DNA of 32,434 nucleotides from Acidobacteriota bacterium (GCA_018268715.1 JAFDVZ010000007.1:695065-727498), one strand, 5' to 3'; counted from the stretch's first letter, positions 24,496 to 31,411 are shown. The notes: generated by a model from the sequence alone, not told the origin. Translations and numbers: made by a program.

Positions 24496-25890
24496 ATGAC
24501 CTACGACCTGATCGTTATCGGGAGCGGTCCCGGAGGGTACGCCGCCGCTGTACGCGCCGGCCAGTACGGGCTCAAGACCGCGCTTATCGAAAAGGATCCC
24601 AGACTGGGTGGGACCTGTCTCCTGGTCGGTTGCATCCCCACGAAGGCCCTGTTGCACTCGGCCGACGTTTGGGACTATCTGAAGAACCCCGGACCGCAGG
24701 GCATGCGGTGCGACAACCCGACGCTCGACTTCAAGGCCGTCAACGATCGCAAGAACAAGATCGTCGACAAGCACTCCAAAGGCGTCGGCATGTTGCTCAA
24801 GAAGAACAAAGTCGACCTCATCAAGGGCTACGCGAAGCTGCTGGGCGGCGGCAGGATCGAACTCACGGGCGAAAAAGGGACCGAAATCCTGACGGCGAAG
24901 AACATCATCCTCGCCACCGGTTCGGAAGCCCGCATGCTCCCCGGTCTTGAGCCCGACGCCGAACGCATTCTGACCAATATCGAAATCCTGAACCTCACCA
25001 CCGTGCCGAAGTCCATGATCATCATCGGCGCGGGCGCCGTGGGCGTCGAATTCGCCTCCGTTTTCAATCGTTTCGGCACGAAAGTCACCGTCCTTGAGAT
25101 GCTGCCGCGGCTGGTTCCCGTCGAGGATGAGGACGTCTCCAAGGAACTGGAGCGCTCCTTCAAGAAGTTCGGCATCCGCTGCGAAACCGGCGCCAAGGCC
25201 GGCGACATCCAGCGGACTGAAACCGGCGTGAAGCTGAACGCCACCCTCGCCAACGGCAAAACCGAAGCCATGGAGGCCGATTGCCTGCTGGTGGCCGTGG
25301 GACGCCGTCCCCGCACCGACAACATCGGCGTCGAGAACACCAAAATCGAGCTCGACCGCGGCTTCGTCAAGGTGAACGCCTGGCAGCAGACCGCCGAGCC
25401 GGGCGTCTACGCCATCGGCGACATCGTCGCGGGCACCCCGCAGCTTGCGCACGTCGCCACCGCCGAGGGCATGGTGGCCGTCGGCGCCATCGCCGGAAAG
25501 CCCGTCACCCCCATCCGCCGCAACCGCATCCCCGGCGCCACCTACACCGACCCCGGCATCGGCAGCGTCGGACTCACGGAGGCGCAGGCCAAGGCCCAGG
25601 GCTTCCAGGTGAAGGTCGGCAAGTTCCCCTTCGCCGCCAACAGCAAGGCCAGCATTCTGGGCAAGCACGAAGGCTTCGTCAAGATCGTCGCCGACGAGAA
25701 GTTCGGAGAGATCCTGGGCGTGCACATCATCGGCCCGGAGGCGTTCGAACTGATCGCCGAAGGCGTCGCCGCCATGGAGGCCGAAGCCACCGTCGACACG
25801 CTCATGAGCACCATTCACGCCCACCCCACGCTGTATGAAGCCCTGGGCGACGCCTTCAACGCCGTCAAGGGGCTCGCGATCAACGTCTGA
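24496..25890 (+). CDS. lpdA: Dihydrolipoyl dehydrogenase (E3)
   Basis: Cytoplasmic flavoprotein of 464 residues that reoxidises the dihydrolipoyl arm of 2-oxoacid dehydrogenase complexes using NAD+. It starts with the FAD fold (IVIGSGPGGYAAAVRA). The redox disulfide is C41/C46 in GGTCLLVGCIPTK; most homologues have Asn where this one has the second Leu. The NAD fold is IIIGAGAVGVEFASVF near 170-186. The second FAD contact is GVYAIGDIVAG. The C-terminal interface has the catalytic pair H443/E448 in HAHPTLYEAL. Its TGA overlaps the lipB ATG by one base, and the E2 gene follows, so all three lipoate-related genes form one operon. The E1 component is not in the window. Confidence 0.95.
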   Translation: MTYDLIVIGSGPGGYAAAVRAGQYGLKTALIEKDPRLGGTCLLVGCIPTKALLHSADVWDYLKNPGPQGMRCDNPTLDFKAVNDRKNKIVDKHSKGVGMLLKKNKVDLIKGYAKLLGGGRIELTGEKGTEILTAKNIILATGSEARMLPGLEPDAERILTNIEILNLTTVPKSMIIIGAGAVGVEFASVFNRFGTKVTVLEMLPRLVPVEDEDVSKELERSFKKFGIRCETGAKAGDIQRTETGVKLNATLANGKTEAMEADCLLVAVGRRPRTDNIGVENTKIELDRGFVKVNAWQQTAEPGVYAIGDIVAGTPQLAHVATAEGMVAVGAIAGKPVTPIRRNRIPGATYTDPGIGSVGLTEAQAKAQGFQVKVGKFPFAANSKASILGKHEGFVKIVADEKFGEILGVHIIGPEAFELIAEGVAAMEAEATVDTLMSTIHAHPTLYEALGDAFNAVKGLAINV

Positions 25891-26645
25891 TGCCGGCCGG
25901 GCGCGTGTGTGAATTCCGCGACCTCGGCCGCATCGCGTACGACGACGCCTTCGCGTTGCAGCGCGAGCTGGCGGAGAAACGCAAGCGCGGCGAAATCCCC
26001 GATCAGTTGCTGATCGTCGAGCATCCGCACGTCATCACCATGGGCCGCAACGGCCATCGTGAGAACATGCTGGCCAGCGAGGAGATGCTCGAACGCGCCG
26101 GCGTTTCCTTCCACCTGACCGACCGCGGCGGCGACGTCACCTACCACGGTCCGGGCCAGATCGTCGGCTACCCGATCCTGGATTTGCGAGAATGGAAACG
26201 CGACGTGGTGGCCTACGTCCGCGCCATCGAGCAGGCCGTCATCGATCTGCTCGGCGAATATGGAATCGAAGGCGGCCGGGTCCCGGGGGCGACCGGCGTT
26301 TGGGTCGGAGACGCGAAAGTCTGCGCCATCGGCGTCCATATCAGCCGCTGGGTGACGTCGCACGGTTTCGCGTTGAACGTTGATACGGATTTGCGGTATT
26401 TCCAGTACATTGTTCCCTGCGGGCTGACCAAGCCCGTCACATCGCTGCGGCAGTTGGGCTGCGAAGCCGGCCGGGCGGATGTCGTAACCAGGCTGACCGG
26501 CCATTTTGCCCGCGAGTTCGGGCTGGAGATCCGGCGGCCCACGAACTCTGATTCGCACGTGACGGACTCGCCCGGGGGGCCGGGGTCCGCTGAGTCGGGG
26601 CGTTCGTCTGACGGCCACCCGGGCGGCCTGTGCGCGGTGATCTGA
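25890..26645 (+). CDS. lipB: Octanoyltransferase LipB
   Basis: Cytoplasmic enzyme of 251 residues that moves octanoate from acyl carrier protein to the lipoyl domain of E2 proteins, the first step of endogenous lipoate synthesis. Family motifs are EHPHVITMGRNG (44-55), RGGDVTYHGPGQIVGYPI (79-96), K143 in DAKVCAIGVHISRWVTSHGFALNV, and the acyl-accepting C177 in YIVPCGL. The last about 30 residues (after IRRPTN) are Gly/Ser/Asp-rich and not part of the core. Its start overlaps the lpdA stop (TGATG), implying translational coupling. Placing LipB between the E3 and the E2 that it would modify ties cofactor loading to synthesis of the complex. LipA, which inserts sulfur, is not in the window. Confidence 0.94.
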   Translation: MPAGRVCEFRDLGRIAYDDAFALQRELAEKRKRGEIPDQLLIVEHPHVITMGRNGHRENMLASEEMLERAGVSFHLTDRGGDVTYHGPGQIVGYPILDLREWKRDVVAYVRAIEQAVIDLLGEYGIEGGRVPGATGVWVGDAKVCAIGVHISRWVTSHGFALNVDTDLRYFQYIVPCGLTKPVTSLRQLGCEAGRADVVTRLTGHFAREFGLEIRRPTNSDSHVTDSPGGPGSAESGRSSDGHPGGLCAVI

Positions 26646-26659
26646 AAACGGAGAAATAC

Positions 26660-28012
26660 ATGATCGATGTAGTGATGCCCCAGATGGGCGAAAGCATTGT
26701 CGAAGGAACGCTGACCAAGTGGCTGAAGAAGCCCGGCGACCGCGTCGAACGCGACGAGCCGCTGTTTGAGATCTCCACCGACAAGGTGGACACCGAAATC
26801 CCGTCGCCGGCCGCTGGCGTAGTGACGGAGATCCTGGTGGAGGAAGGCAAGACCGTTGGCGTGAACAGCGTCGTCGGACGCATCGACGATGGAGGCGCCG
26901 CCGCGCCGCCCGCGCCGGCCGCCGCCGAAGCGCCCGCGCCGCCCGCTCCCGCCCCCACGCCGGCCCCCGCGCCCGCGCCGGTGGTGGAAGCCGCCGCGCC
27001 GCCCCCGCCTCCGGTGGAGGAAGAGCCCGCCGGACCGCTATCGCCGCTGGTGCGGAAGATGGCGCGCGAATACAACATCGACCTGAAGCAGGTGCGCGGC
27101 ACCGGCGCTGGCGGCCGCATCACCAAGCAGGACGTTGAAAACTACATGGCGGCCCAGGCCGCGCGCACCGTGGCGAGCGTTGCGCCGCCTAATTTTAAGC
27201 CGGAAAGTAGTTATGCGCCTCCGGCCTACACGCCTCCGCCTCCGCCGGCCCCCGCGCCGATGTTGCCGCCGCCCCCGCCGGTCCAGGCCGATCTGCCTCC
27301 GTTGCCGCGCGCCGAAGCGGCCCGCAACCGTGTGGAGCCGATGAGCACGATGCGCCAGAAGATCGCCGAGCACATGGTCATCAGCAAGCGCACCTCGGCC
27401 CACGTCACCACGGTGCACAAGGTGGACATGACGCGCATCGCCAAGATCCGCGACCGCAACAAGGCCGCCTTCCAGCAGCGTTACGGCTTCTCGCTGACCT
27501 ATCTGCCGTTCGTCATCCGCGCGGCCTCGGCGGCGTTGCGCCAGTTCCCGATCGTGAACGCCTCGATCGAGGGGACCAACATCATCTACCACAACGATGT
27601 GAACGTCGGCATCGCGGTGGCGCTCGAAAACGGCCTGATCGTCCCGGTGGTCCGCAACGCCGACGAAAAGAACATCGTCGGCTTGCAGCGTTCCATCGTC
27701 GACCTTTCGACCCGCGCCCGTTCTCGCCAGTTGAAACCCGACGAAGTGCAGGGCGGGACCTTCTCGATCACCAACTTCGGCAGTTTCGGGAGCCTCTTTG
27801 CGACGCCGGTCATCAACCAGCCGCAGGTGGCGATCCTGGGCGTCGGTTCGGTGGAAAAGACCCCGGTGGTGATCGACGACGCGATCGCGATCCGTTCGGT
27901 CTGCTACCTGGCGCTGACCTTCGACCACCGTCTGATCGACGGCGCGCTGGGCGATCAGTTCACCGGCGCGGTGAAGCGCATTCTGGAAAACTGGTCCGAA
28001 GACATCCTGTAA
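26660..28012 (+). CDS. 2-oxoacid dehydrogenase E2 (dihydrolipoyl acyltransferase)
   Basis: Core of a 2-oxoacid dehydrogenase complex, 450 residues. The N-terminal lipoyl domain (1-75) carries the lipoylated K42 in EISTDKVDTEIPSP. An Ala/Pro-rich flexible linker follows (about 78-122). The E1/E3-binding domain is LSPLVRKMAREYNIDLKQVRG...RITKQDVENYM (about 127-160). A second Pro-rich linker leads to the acyltransferase domain, which ends with catalytic H423 and D427 in FDHRLIDGALG. MPQMGESIVEG resembles 2-oxoglutarate or branched-chain E2s rather than a classic PdhC, but the substrate cannot be fixed without E1. The start is at 26660 because GGAG (26650-26653) precedes it and the lipoyl domain begins there. 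It is third in the lpdA-lipB-E2 operon. Its last 173 bp are repeated at 29189-29361. Confidence 0.93.
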   Translation: MIDVVMPQMGESIVEGTLTKWLKKPGDRVERDEPLFEISTDKVDTEIPSPAAGVVTEILVEEGKTVGVNSVVGRIDDGGAAAPPAPAAAEAPAPPAPAPTPAPAPAPVVEAAAPPPPPVEEEPAGPLSPLVRKMAREYNIDLKQVRGTGAGGRITKQDVENYMAAQAARTVASVAPPNFKPESSYAPPAYTPPPPPAPAPMLPPPPPVQADLPPLPRAEAARNRVEPMSTMRQKIAEHMVISKRTSAHVTTVHKVDMTRIAKIRDRNKAAFQQRYGFSLTYLPFVIRAASAALRQFPIVNASIEGTNIIYHNDVNVGIAVALENGLIVPVVRNADEKNIVGLQRSIVDLSTRARSRQLKPDEVQGGTFSITNFGSFGSLFATPVINQPQVAILGVGSVEKTPVVIDDAIAIRSVCYLALTFDHRLIDGALGDQFTGAVKRILENWSEDIL

Positions 28013-28082
28013 AGGGAGTTACACTCTCAACCAAGGCGCGACCGGGGAACCCCTCCGGTCGCGCTTTTCGATTCTCAGGCCG
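27840..28082 (+). repeat. Direct repeat copy A: 3' end of E2 gene plus terminator
   Basis: This 243-bp stretch begins inside the E2 gene, includes its last 57 codons, stop and terminator, and ends at CTCAGGCCG. It recurs at 29189-29432 in the same orientation. By eye the copies differ at 8 positions plus one 1-base indel, about 96% identity. The two left ends are 1,349 bp apart. Confidence 0.95.
28036..28068 (+). terminator. Rho-independent terminator of the lpdA-lipB-E2 operon
   Basis: Perfect 10-bp stem GCGCGACCGG (28036-28045) / CCGGTCGCGC (28055-28064), 9-nt loop, then TTTT at 28065-28068. It starts 23 nt after the E2 stop and isolates the operon from the toxin-antitoxin genes. Confidence 0.92.
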
Positions 28083-28496
28083 CTACGCTCCAATGGCGAG
28101 CCAGACTATTCTCAAGCACTTCCCCCAGCCCACCCGTTAGCGTCTCTCTCCACGCCCAACTCCGCAACTGGCCGCAATTTCGGCACTTCCCCGTCTCTTC
28201 GTTTCGAGCCGATTCCCGCCTGAACCGCCAATGATGATGCGCGCCAGCCGCGTTTGCCGGAGGCCGTTTCTCCCCGTCTCCGGCGCGATTCCAGGTGGTG
28301 CTTAACGGCTCCGCTCCGATTGTCCGAACTCGGCCCGGACCACTCGAACTCTCGCGGCGTATAACTTTTGCCGGCCCGCGAGGAACTCTTTTCGCCGCAC
28401 CGGTTTCGTTGGCCGGGTTGCCTGCCCGACCACGACCAGCCTGGTCGCGGCCGCGCAGAGCTGCAGCTACGGAACCGGCCAGGGACACGGTAGACT
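28083..28496. other. Unassigned stretch between repeat copy A and the DUF433 gene
   Basis: About 410 bp in which I recognise no gene. A minus-strand frame (28075-28488) would encode an Arg/Gly-rich product with one CRNCGQ motif, but it starts inside the promoter region of the next operon and looks non-coding. An inverted repeat CGACCAG/CTGGTCG with a 1-base centre lies at 28433-28447, some 50 bp before the antitoxin start, and could be an operator. The stretch probably arrived together with the toxin-antitoxin pair. Confidence 0.5.
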
Positions 28497-28502
28497 GTGG
28501 TT

Positions 28503-28733
28503 ATGCCGCCGTCGGAGCGCATCGTGGTCGACCCCAAGATCCTGGCTGGGAAGCCGGTGATCCGTGGGACGCGTCTGGCCGTCGAGTTCATCCTGGAACT
28601 CCTGGCGGCTGGCCAGTCTGAGAGCGACATCCTCACCAACTACCCTGGCCTGACGCGAGACGACATCCTCGCCTGTCTGTCATACGCCAGCTATCTCGCC
28701 CACGAGTACAAGGCGTTCCCGATTCCAGCCTAG
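28503..28733 (+). CDS. DUF433 antitoxin (VapB45-like)
   Basis: Small protein of 76 residues in the DUF433 family (COG2442-type). It opens PPSERIVVDPKILAGKPVIR, the hallmark of the family, continues GTRLAVEFILELLAAGQSESDILTNYP and ends with a helical LTRDDILACLSYASYLAHEY, together a winged-helix-like fold. DUF433 proteins are antitoxins paired with DUF5615 PIN-like proteins, exactly as here. They neutralise the toxin and probably bind their own promoter. The ATG at 28503 is preferred; GTG at 28497 would add two residues. TAGACT (28491-28496) ends 6 nt before the ATG. The stop codon directly abuts the toxin ATG (TAG then ATG). Confidence 0.88.
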   Translation: MPPSERIVVDPKILAGKPVIRGTRLAVEFILELLAAGQSESDILTNYPGLTRDDILACLSYASYLAHEYKAFPIPA

Positions 28734-29096
28734 ATGCGCCTCCTCGCCGATGAGGACTTTCCGAAGCCGATTGTAGATGCGCTTCGAGCCGGTGGCCACG
28801 ACGTTCTGTGGGCCCGCACGGATCTCGCCGGAGCAAGTGACGTCACCCTGTTGGATCTCGCGGAGTCCGAAGCACGCATCGTGCTGACGCTCGACAAGGA
28901 CTTCTGGCAGATTGCGGTTCAGCGCCGCAGCCCACTGGCGCAATCCGGTGTCGTTCTGTTCCGAGCTCATCCCGCGACTCCCGAGAGACTCGCGCCGCTC
29001 GTGGATGCTCTCGCCGCAGCCGGCGCCGCATGGGCCAGCCATATCAGCATCATTACGATCGACGGAATTCAGATGGTCGCGGCGAGCAGAGAGTGA
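28734..29096 (+). CDS. DUF5615 PIN-like toxin (VapC45-like)
   Basis: Protein of 120 residues with the DUF5615 PIN-like nuclease fold. The first acidic cluster is in MRLLADEDFP (D6, E7, D8). The second is LTLDKDFWQIA (D54, D56), with ARTDLAGASDVTLLDLAESEARIV between them. These acidic residues would hold the metal ion of an RNase; other VapC-like toxins cut tRNA or rRNA, but the target here is unknown. It starts immediately after the DUF433 stop, so the two are co-translated. The pair lies between two direct repeats of the E2 gene end, meaning recombination could delete it; toxin-antitoxin pairs often stabilise such segments. Confidence 0.87.
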   Translation: MRLLADEDFPKPIVDALRAGGHDVLWARTDLAGASDVTLLDLAESEARIVLTLDKDFWQIAVQRRSPLAQSGVVLFRAHPATPERLAPLVDALAAAGAAWASHISIITIDGIQMVAASRE

Positions 29097-29188
29097 GGCG
29101 CCACTCCGCTGTTGCTTTCTCCCGTTAGCACACAGGCGAGGTCTCTGCGCCGGTGAGATTTGCCCACGTCGCGGCGAAAATCAGGTTC

Positions 29189-29361
29189 GCGTCGGCTCGA
29201 TGGAAAAGACCCCGATGGTGATCGACGACGCGATCGCCATCCGTTCGGTCTGCTACCTGGCGCTGACCTTCGACCACCGTCTGATCGACGGCGCGCTGGG
29301 CGATCAGTTCACCGCCGCGTTAAAGCGCATTCTGGAAAACTGGTCCGAAGACATCCTGTAA
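29189..29361 (+). pseudogene. Duplicated C-terminal fragment of the E2 gene
   Basis: Encodes only the last 57 residues of the E2 acyltransferase domain, including the catalytic FDHRLIDGALG, in an open frame ending in TAA. It lacks the lipoyl and binding domains and most of the catalytic domain, so it cannot work as an E2. Compared with the intact gene, four residues differ (Val to Met twice, Gly to Ala, Val to Leu), all conservative, with two further silent changes and no frameshift. That pattern suggests the end of a related functional gene rather than a decaying copy. Whether it is translated is doubtful: no start codon or ribosome site is evident. Confidence 0.9.
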
Positions 29362-29384
29362 AGGGAGTTACACTCTCAACCAAG

Positions 29385-29418
29385 GCGCGACCGGGGGAAC
29401 CCCTTCGGTCGCGCTTTT
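29385..29418 (+). terminator. Second copy of the E2 terminator
   Basis: Stem GCGCGACCGG (29385-29394) / TCGGTCGCGC (29405-29414), then TTTT at 29415-29418. One C-to-T change turns the loop-proximal pair into G-U, and the loop is one base longer, so the terminator should still work. It shields the HicAB operon from upstream transcription. Confidence 0.85.
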
Positions 29419-29453
29419 CGATTCTCAGGCCGTCCTATCGCGAAGACCGCCAG

Positions 29454-29482
29454 TTGACACTCGGACACTACTGTCCGAGACT
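29454..29482 (+). promoter_or_regulatory. HicAB promoter with inverted repeat in the spacer
   Basis: A perfect -35 box TTGACA (29454-29459) is followed by a 17-bp spacer and a weak -10, GAGACT (29477-29482). An 8-bp inverted repeat CTCGGACA (29460-29467) / TGTCCGAG (29472-29479) with a 4-bp centre fills the spacer and touches both boxes. A bound repressor, most likely the helix-turn-helix HicB, would exclude RNA polymerase. The -10 ends 6 nt before the hicA GTG, so the transcript may have almost no leader. Confidence 0.65.
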
Positions 29483-29488
29483 GGTAAG

Positions 29489-29701
29489 GTGAAGGGGGCG
29501 GAGTTCGAGCGGAGGGTCCGGAAACTGGCGCGCAGCCGGGAACTCGCCTGCCAGTTTGTGGCGGGCAAAGGAAAAGGAAGCCACGGCCGCCTCTATCTCG
29601 GCGACGAGTTCACCACGCTCAAGGATCGCAGGAAAGAAATCGGCCGCGACCTGCTGGCCAAGATGTGCGCCGACCTGAAGATCGATCCCCATGACCTGTA
29701 G
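29489..29701 (+). CDS. hicA: HicA-family toxin (mRNA interferase)
   Basis: Small basic protein of 70 residues with the HicA double-stranded-RNA-binding-like fold. Its key motif is GKGKGSHGRLYLG, with the catalytic H32, followed by KEIGRDLLAKMCADLKIDP as the C-terminal helix. HicA toxins bind and cleave mRNA until blocked by HicB. It starts with GTG, with no Shine-Dalgarno. Toxin before antitoxin is the usual hicAB order. Its TAG stop overlaps the ribosome site of hicB. It lies 57 bp after the duplicated E2 end. Confidence 0.88.
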   Translation: MKGAEFERRVRKLARSRELACQFVAGKGKGSHGRLYLGDEFTTLKDRRKEIGRDLLAKMCADLKIDPHDL

Positions 29702-29712
29702 GAGGCAAACGC

Positions 29713-30147
29713 ATGTTCTCGTTCAGCTACCCCGCTAAGTTCAAGACCGGCGGCGACGGCCGCGTGCTGGTCGAATTCATCGATCTGCCCCGTGTGGCCA
29801 CCGACGGTAAGGACGGCCGCGAGGCCATGGAAGAAGCCATCGATGCTCTCGGCTCTGATCTCTCCATCCGCCTGTCCCGCCGGGAGGAGATCCCAGCGCC
29901 TTCGCCGGTGAAGCGTGGCCAGCGCCTGGTCCCGGCGCCGCTCTGGCTTGCGCCGAAGCTCGCGCTCTACCTGGCTATGCGCGACCAGAGCGTCAGCAAC
30001 TCCGAGTTAGCCCGCCGCCTGGGCGTCCACGAGCGAGTTATTCGCCGCATGCTCGATCCGGATCACGCCACCAAGGCCGAGAAGATCCAAGCCGCCCTCG
30101 CCGTCCTGGGCAAGCAGATGATCATCGAAGTCCGCGACGCCGCCTGA
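29713..30147 (+). CDS. hicB: HicB-family antitoxin with helix-turn-helix
   Basis: Antitoxin of 144 residues. The N-terminal half (FSYPAKFKTGGDGRVLVEFIDLPRVATDGKDGREAMEEAIDAL) is the degraded RNase H-like fold of HicB, which binds HicA. The C-terminal half has a helix-turn-helix (SNSELARRLGVHERVIRRMLDP, then ATKAEKIQAALAVLG) that should bind the operator upstream of hicA. AGGAGG (29700-29705) overlaps the hicA stop and gives a 7-nt spacing to the ATG, a much stronger site than that of hicA; this would favour antitoxin synthesis. The gene converges on the antiporter gene with 43 bp between stops; a CGTTCG/CGAACG repeat there (30157-30175) lacks a T tract. Confidence 0.9.
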   Translation: MFSFSYPAKFKTGGDGRVLVEFIDLPRVATDGKDGREAMEEAIDALGSDLSIRLSRREEIPAPSPVKRGQRLVPAPLWLAPKLALYLAMRDQSVSNSELARRLGVHERVIRRMLDPDHATKAEKIQAALAVLGKQMIIEVRDAA

Positions 30148-30190
30148 AGTCCACGGCGTTCGGACGGATCGAACGAGGCCCCCAAACGCA

Positions 30191-31411
30191 TCAGCCCAGC
30201 CGGAACCGCTCCTCCTCCGGCCCGGAGTTCGCCAGCACTCCCCGAAACACAATCTTCAGCAAAGGCGGAGTCAGCACCGCCACCGTAATCGCCATGAAGA
30301 CGATGAGACTATACGTCTCCGGAGAAATCGCCTTCATCTCCAGACCCGTCTGGGCGACCACCATGCAAAACTCCCCGCGTGGAATCATTCCCGCGCCCAC
30401 CCGGATCGCCACCGTGCGCCCATACCGCGACGCGCCCAAACCGCAACCCAGCACCTTCGTAAGCATCGCAACGGGCACAACCAGCAGCGCCAGCATCAAC
30501 AACTGCCGGTCCGCGAAGATCGACACGCGGAAGTGCAACCCGATATTCGCCAGAAAGAAAGGGACCAGCAGTTCCGTCACCCCGTGAGCCAGGTCGTGAA
30601 CGCGCGGCGGCAGCGCTTCAGTCAGAGCCATGCCGGCCAGGAACGCGCCGATGATCGCGGCCACCCCGACTTTGGTGGACGCGGCGGCAAGGCCGAACAG
30701 CAGGATCATGGCCAGCGCGAAATGCGCTTCGCCCAACCGCAACTCAGCCTGCAGCCGGGGGATCAACTTGCCCATGGTCTTGCCGCCCCACCGGGCCACA
30801 ATCGCGATGAACAGAATCGCGGACAGCGCGGTCAGTCCCAATTCGAGCCAATTCAGGCGTCCCTCGGCGACGCTGGTCACCAAGCCCAACAGCAGCAGCG
30901 CCAGAATATCGTCGATAACGGCGGCGCCCAAAATAATCCGGCTCGCGGTCCGATTCAGCAGCCCTTTGGACGCCAGCACCTGCGCGGTGATCCCCACGCT
31001 GGTGGCGGTCAGGGCGGTCCCCAGGAAGATGGACTCGGTTTGCCCCTTGCCCCAAAGCTGGAACAGGCCCCAGCCGCCCACAAACGGAGCGATGACGCCC
31101 AGCGTGCCGACGATGGCGGCCGTCCCACCCACCTTCACCAACTCGGAAGCATCCACCTCCAGCCCGACCTTGAACAGCAGAAACAGGACGCCCAACTCCG
31201 CCATGGTGGTGGTGAATTCGCTCGGCGAGATCCAGCCGAGCACGCTAGGCCCGATCAGGATGCCGGCCAGGATTTCGCCCGCCACTCCAGGCAGGCGCAT
31301 GCGCTCGAACAGTTCGGCCAACAGCTTCGCGGATCCGAAGATGATCAGCATCATCACCGCGAGGTTCATCGGTTCGCCGCCGTTGGGCGCCAGGAATGCG
31401 GAAAAGATCAT
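30191..31411 (-). CDS. Cation:proton antiporter, CPA2/Kef-type membrane domain
   Basis: Predicted inner-membrane exchanger of up to 406 residues with about twelve helices, in the Na+/H+ exchanger superfamily (PF00999). Family marks are RLPGVAGEILAGILIGPSVLGWI near the start, GVLFLLFKVGLEVD, TATSVGITAQVL with GAAVIDDILALLLLG (the ion-binding acidic pair in the unwound helix region), and MIPRGEFCMVVA near the end. There is no C-terminal TrkA-N nucleotide-binding domain as in full KefB/KefC, so gating differs or needs a separate subunit. It probably exchanges K+ or Na+ for protons. The true start may be the Met at 31369 (MNLAVMMLIIFG), which begins the first helix; the upstream ATG at 31411 adds 14 residues. 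A possible -10 (TATACT) lies at 31492-31497 on the complement. Confidence 0.9.
   Translation of the reverse strand: MIFSAFLAPNGGEPMNLAVMMLIIFGSAKLLAELFERMRLPGVAGEILAGILIGPSVLGWISPSEFTTTMAELGVLFLLFKVGLEVDASELVKVGGTAAIVGTLGVIAPFVGGWGLFQLWGKGQTESIFLGTALTATSVGITAQVLASKGLLNRTASRIILGAAVIDDILALLLLGLVTSVAEGRLNWLELGLTALSAILFIAIVARWGGKTMGKLIPRLQAELRLGEAHFALAMILLFGLAAASTKVGVAAIIGAFLAGMALTEALPPRVHDLAHGVTELLVPFFLANIGLHFRVSIFADRQLLMLALLVVPVAMLTKVLGCGLGASRYGRTVAIRVGAGMIPRGEFCMVVAQTGLEMKAISPETYSLIVFMAITVAVLTPPLLKIVFRGVLANSGPEEERFRLG

Larger units (their letters stand above)
29189..29432 (+). repeat. Direct repeat copy B: E2 gene end plus terminator
   Basis: A 244-bp partner of the repeat at 27840-28082, in the same orientation. 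Homology starts at GCGTCGG and stops after CTCAGGCCG, where the flanks diverge abruptly on both sides. The extra base is a G in the terminator loop. Confidence 0.95.

Noticed and set aside
28075-28488. Minus-strand frame encoding 137 residues with a CRNCGQ motif
   Set aside because: A single cysteine pair in Arg/Gly-rich sequence; it overlaps the E2 terminator and the promoter region of the antitoxin operon. Not enough to call a gene.
28912-29361. Open frame fusing toxin-gene sequence (other frame) to the duplicated E2 end
   Set aside because: Its first half is a shadow of the DUF5615 toxin gene; only the E2-derived part is meaningful, and it is listed as a pseudogene fragment.
30157-30175. 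CGTTCG/CGAACG inverted repeat between hicB and the antiporter
   Set aside because: A short stem without T tracts; too weak to call a bidirectional terminator.
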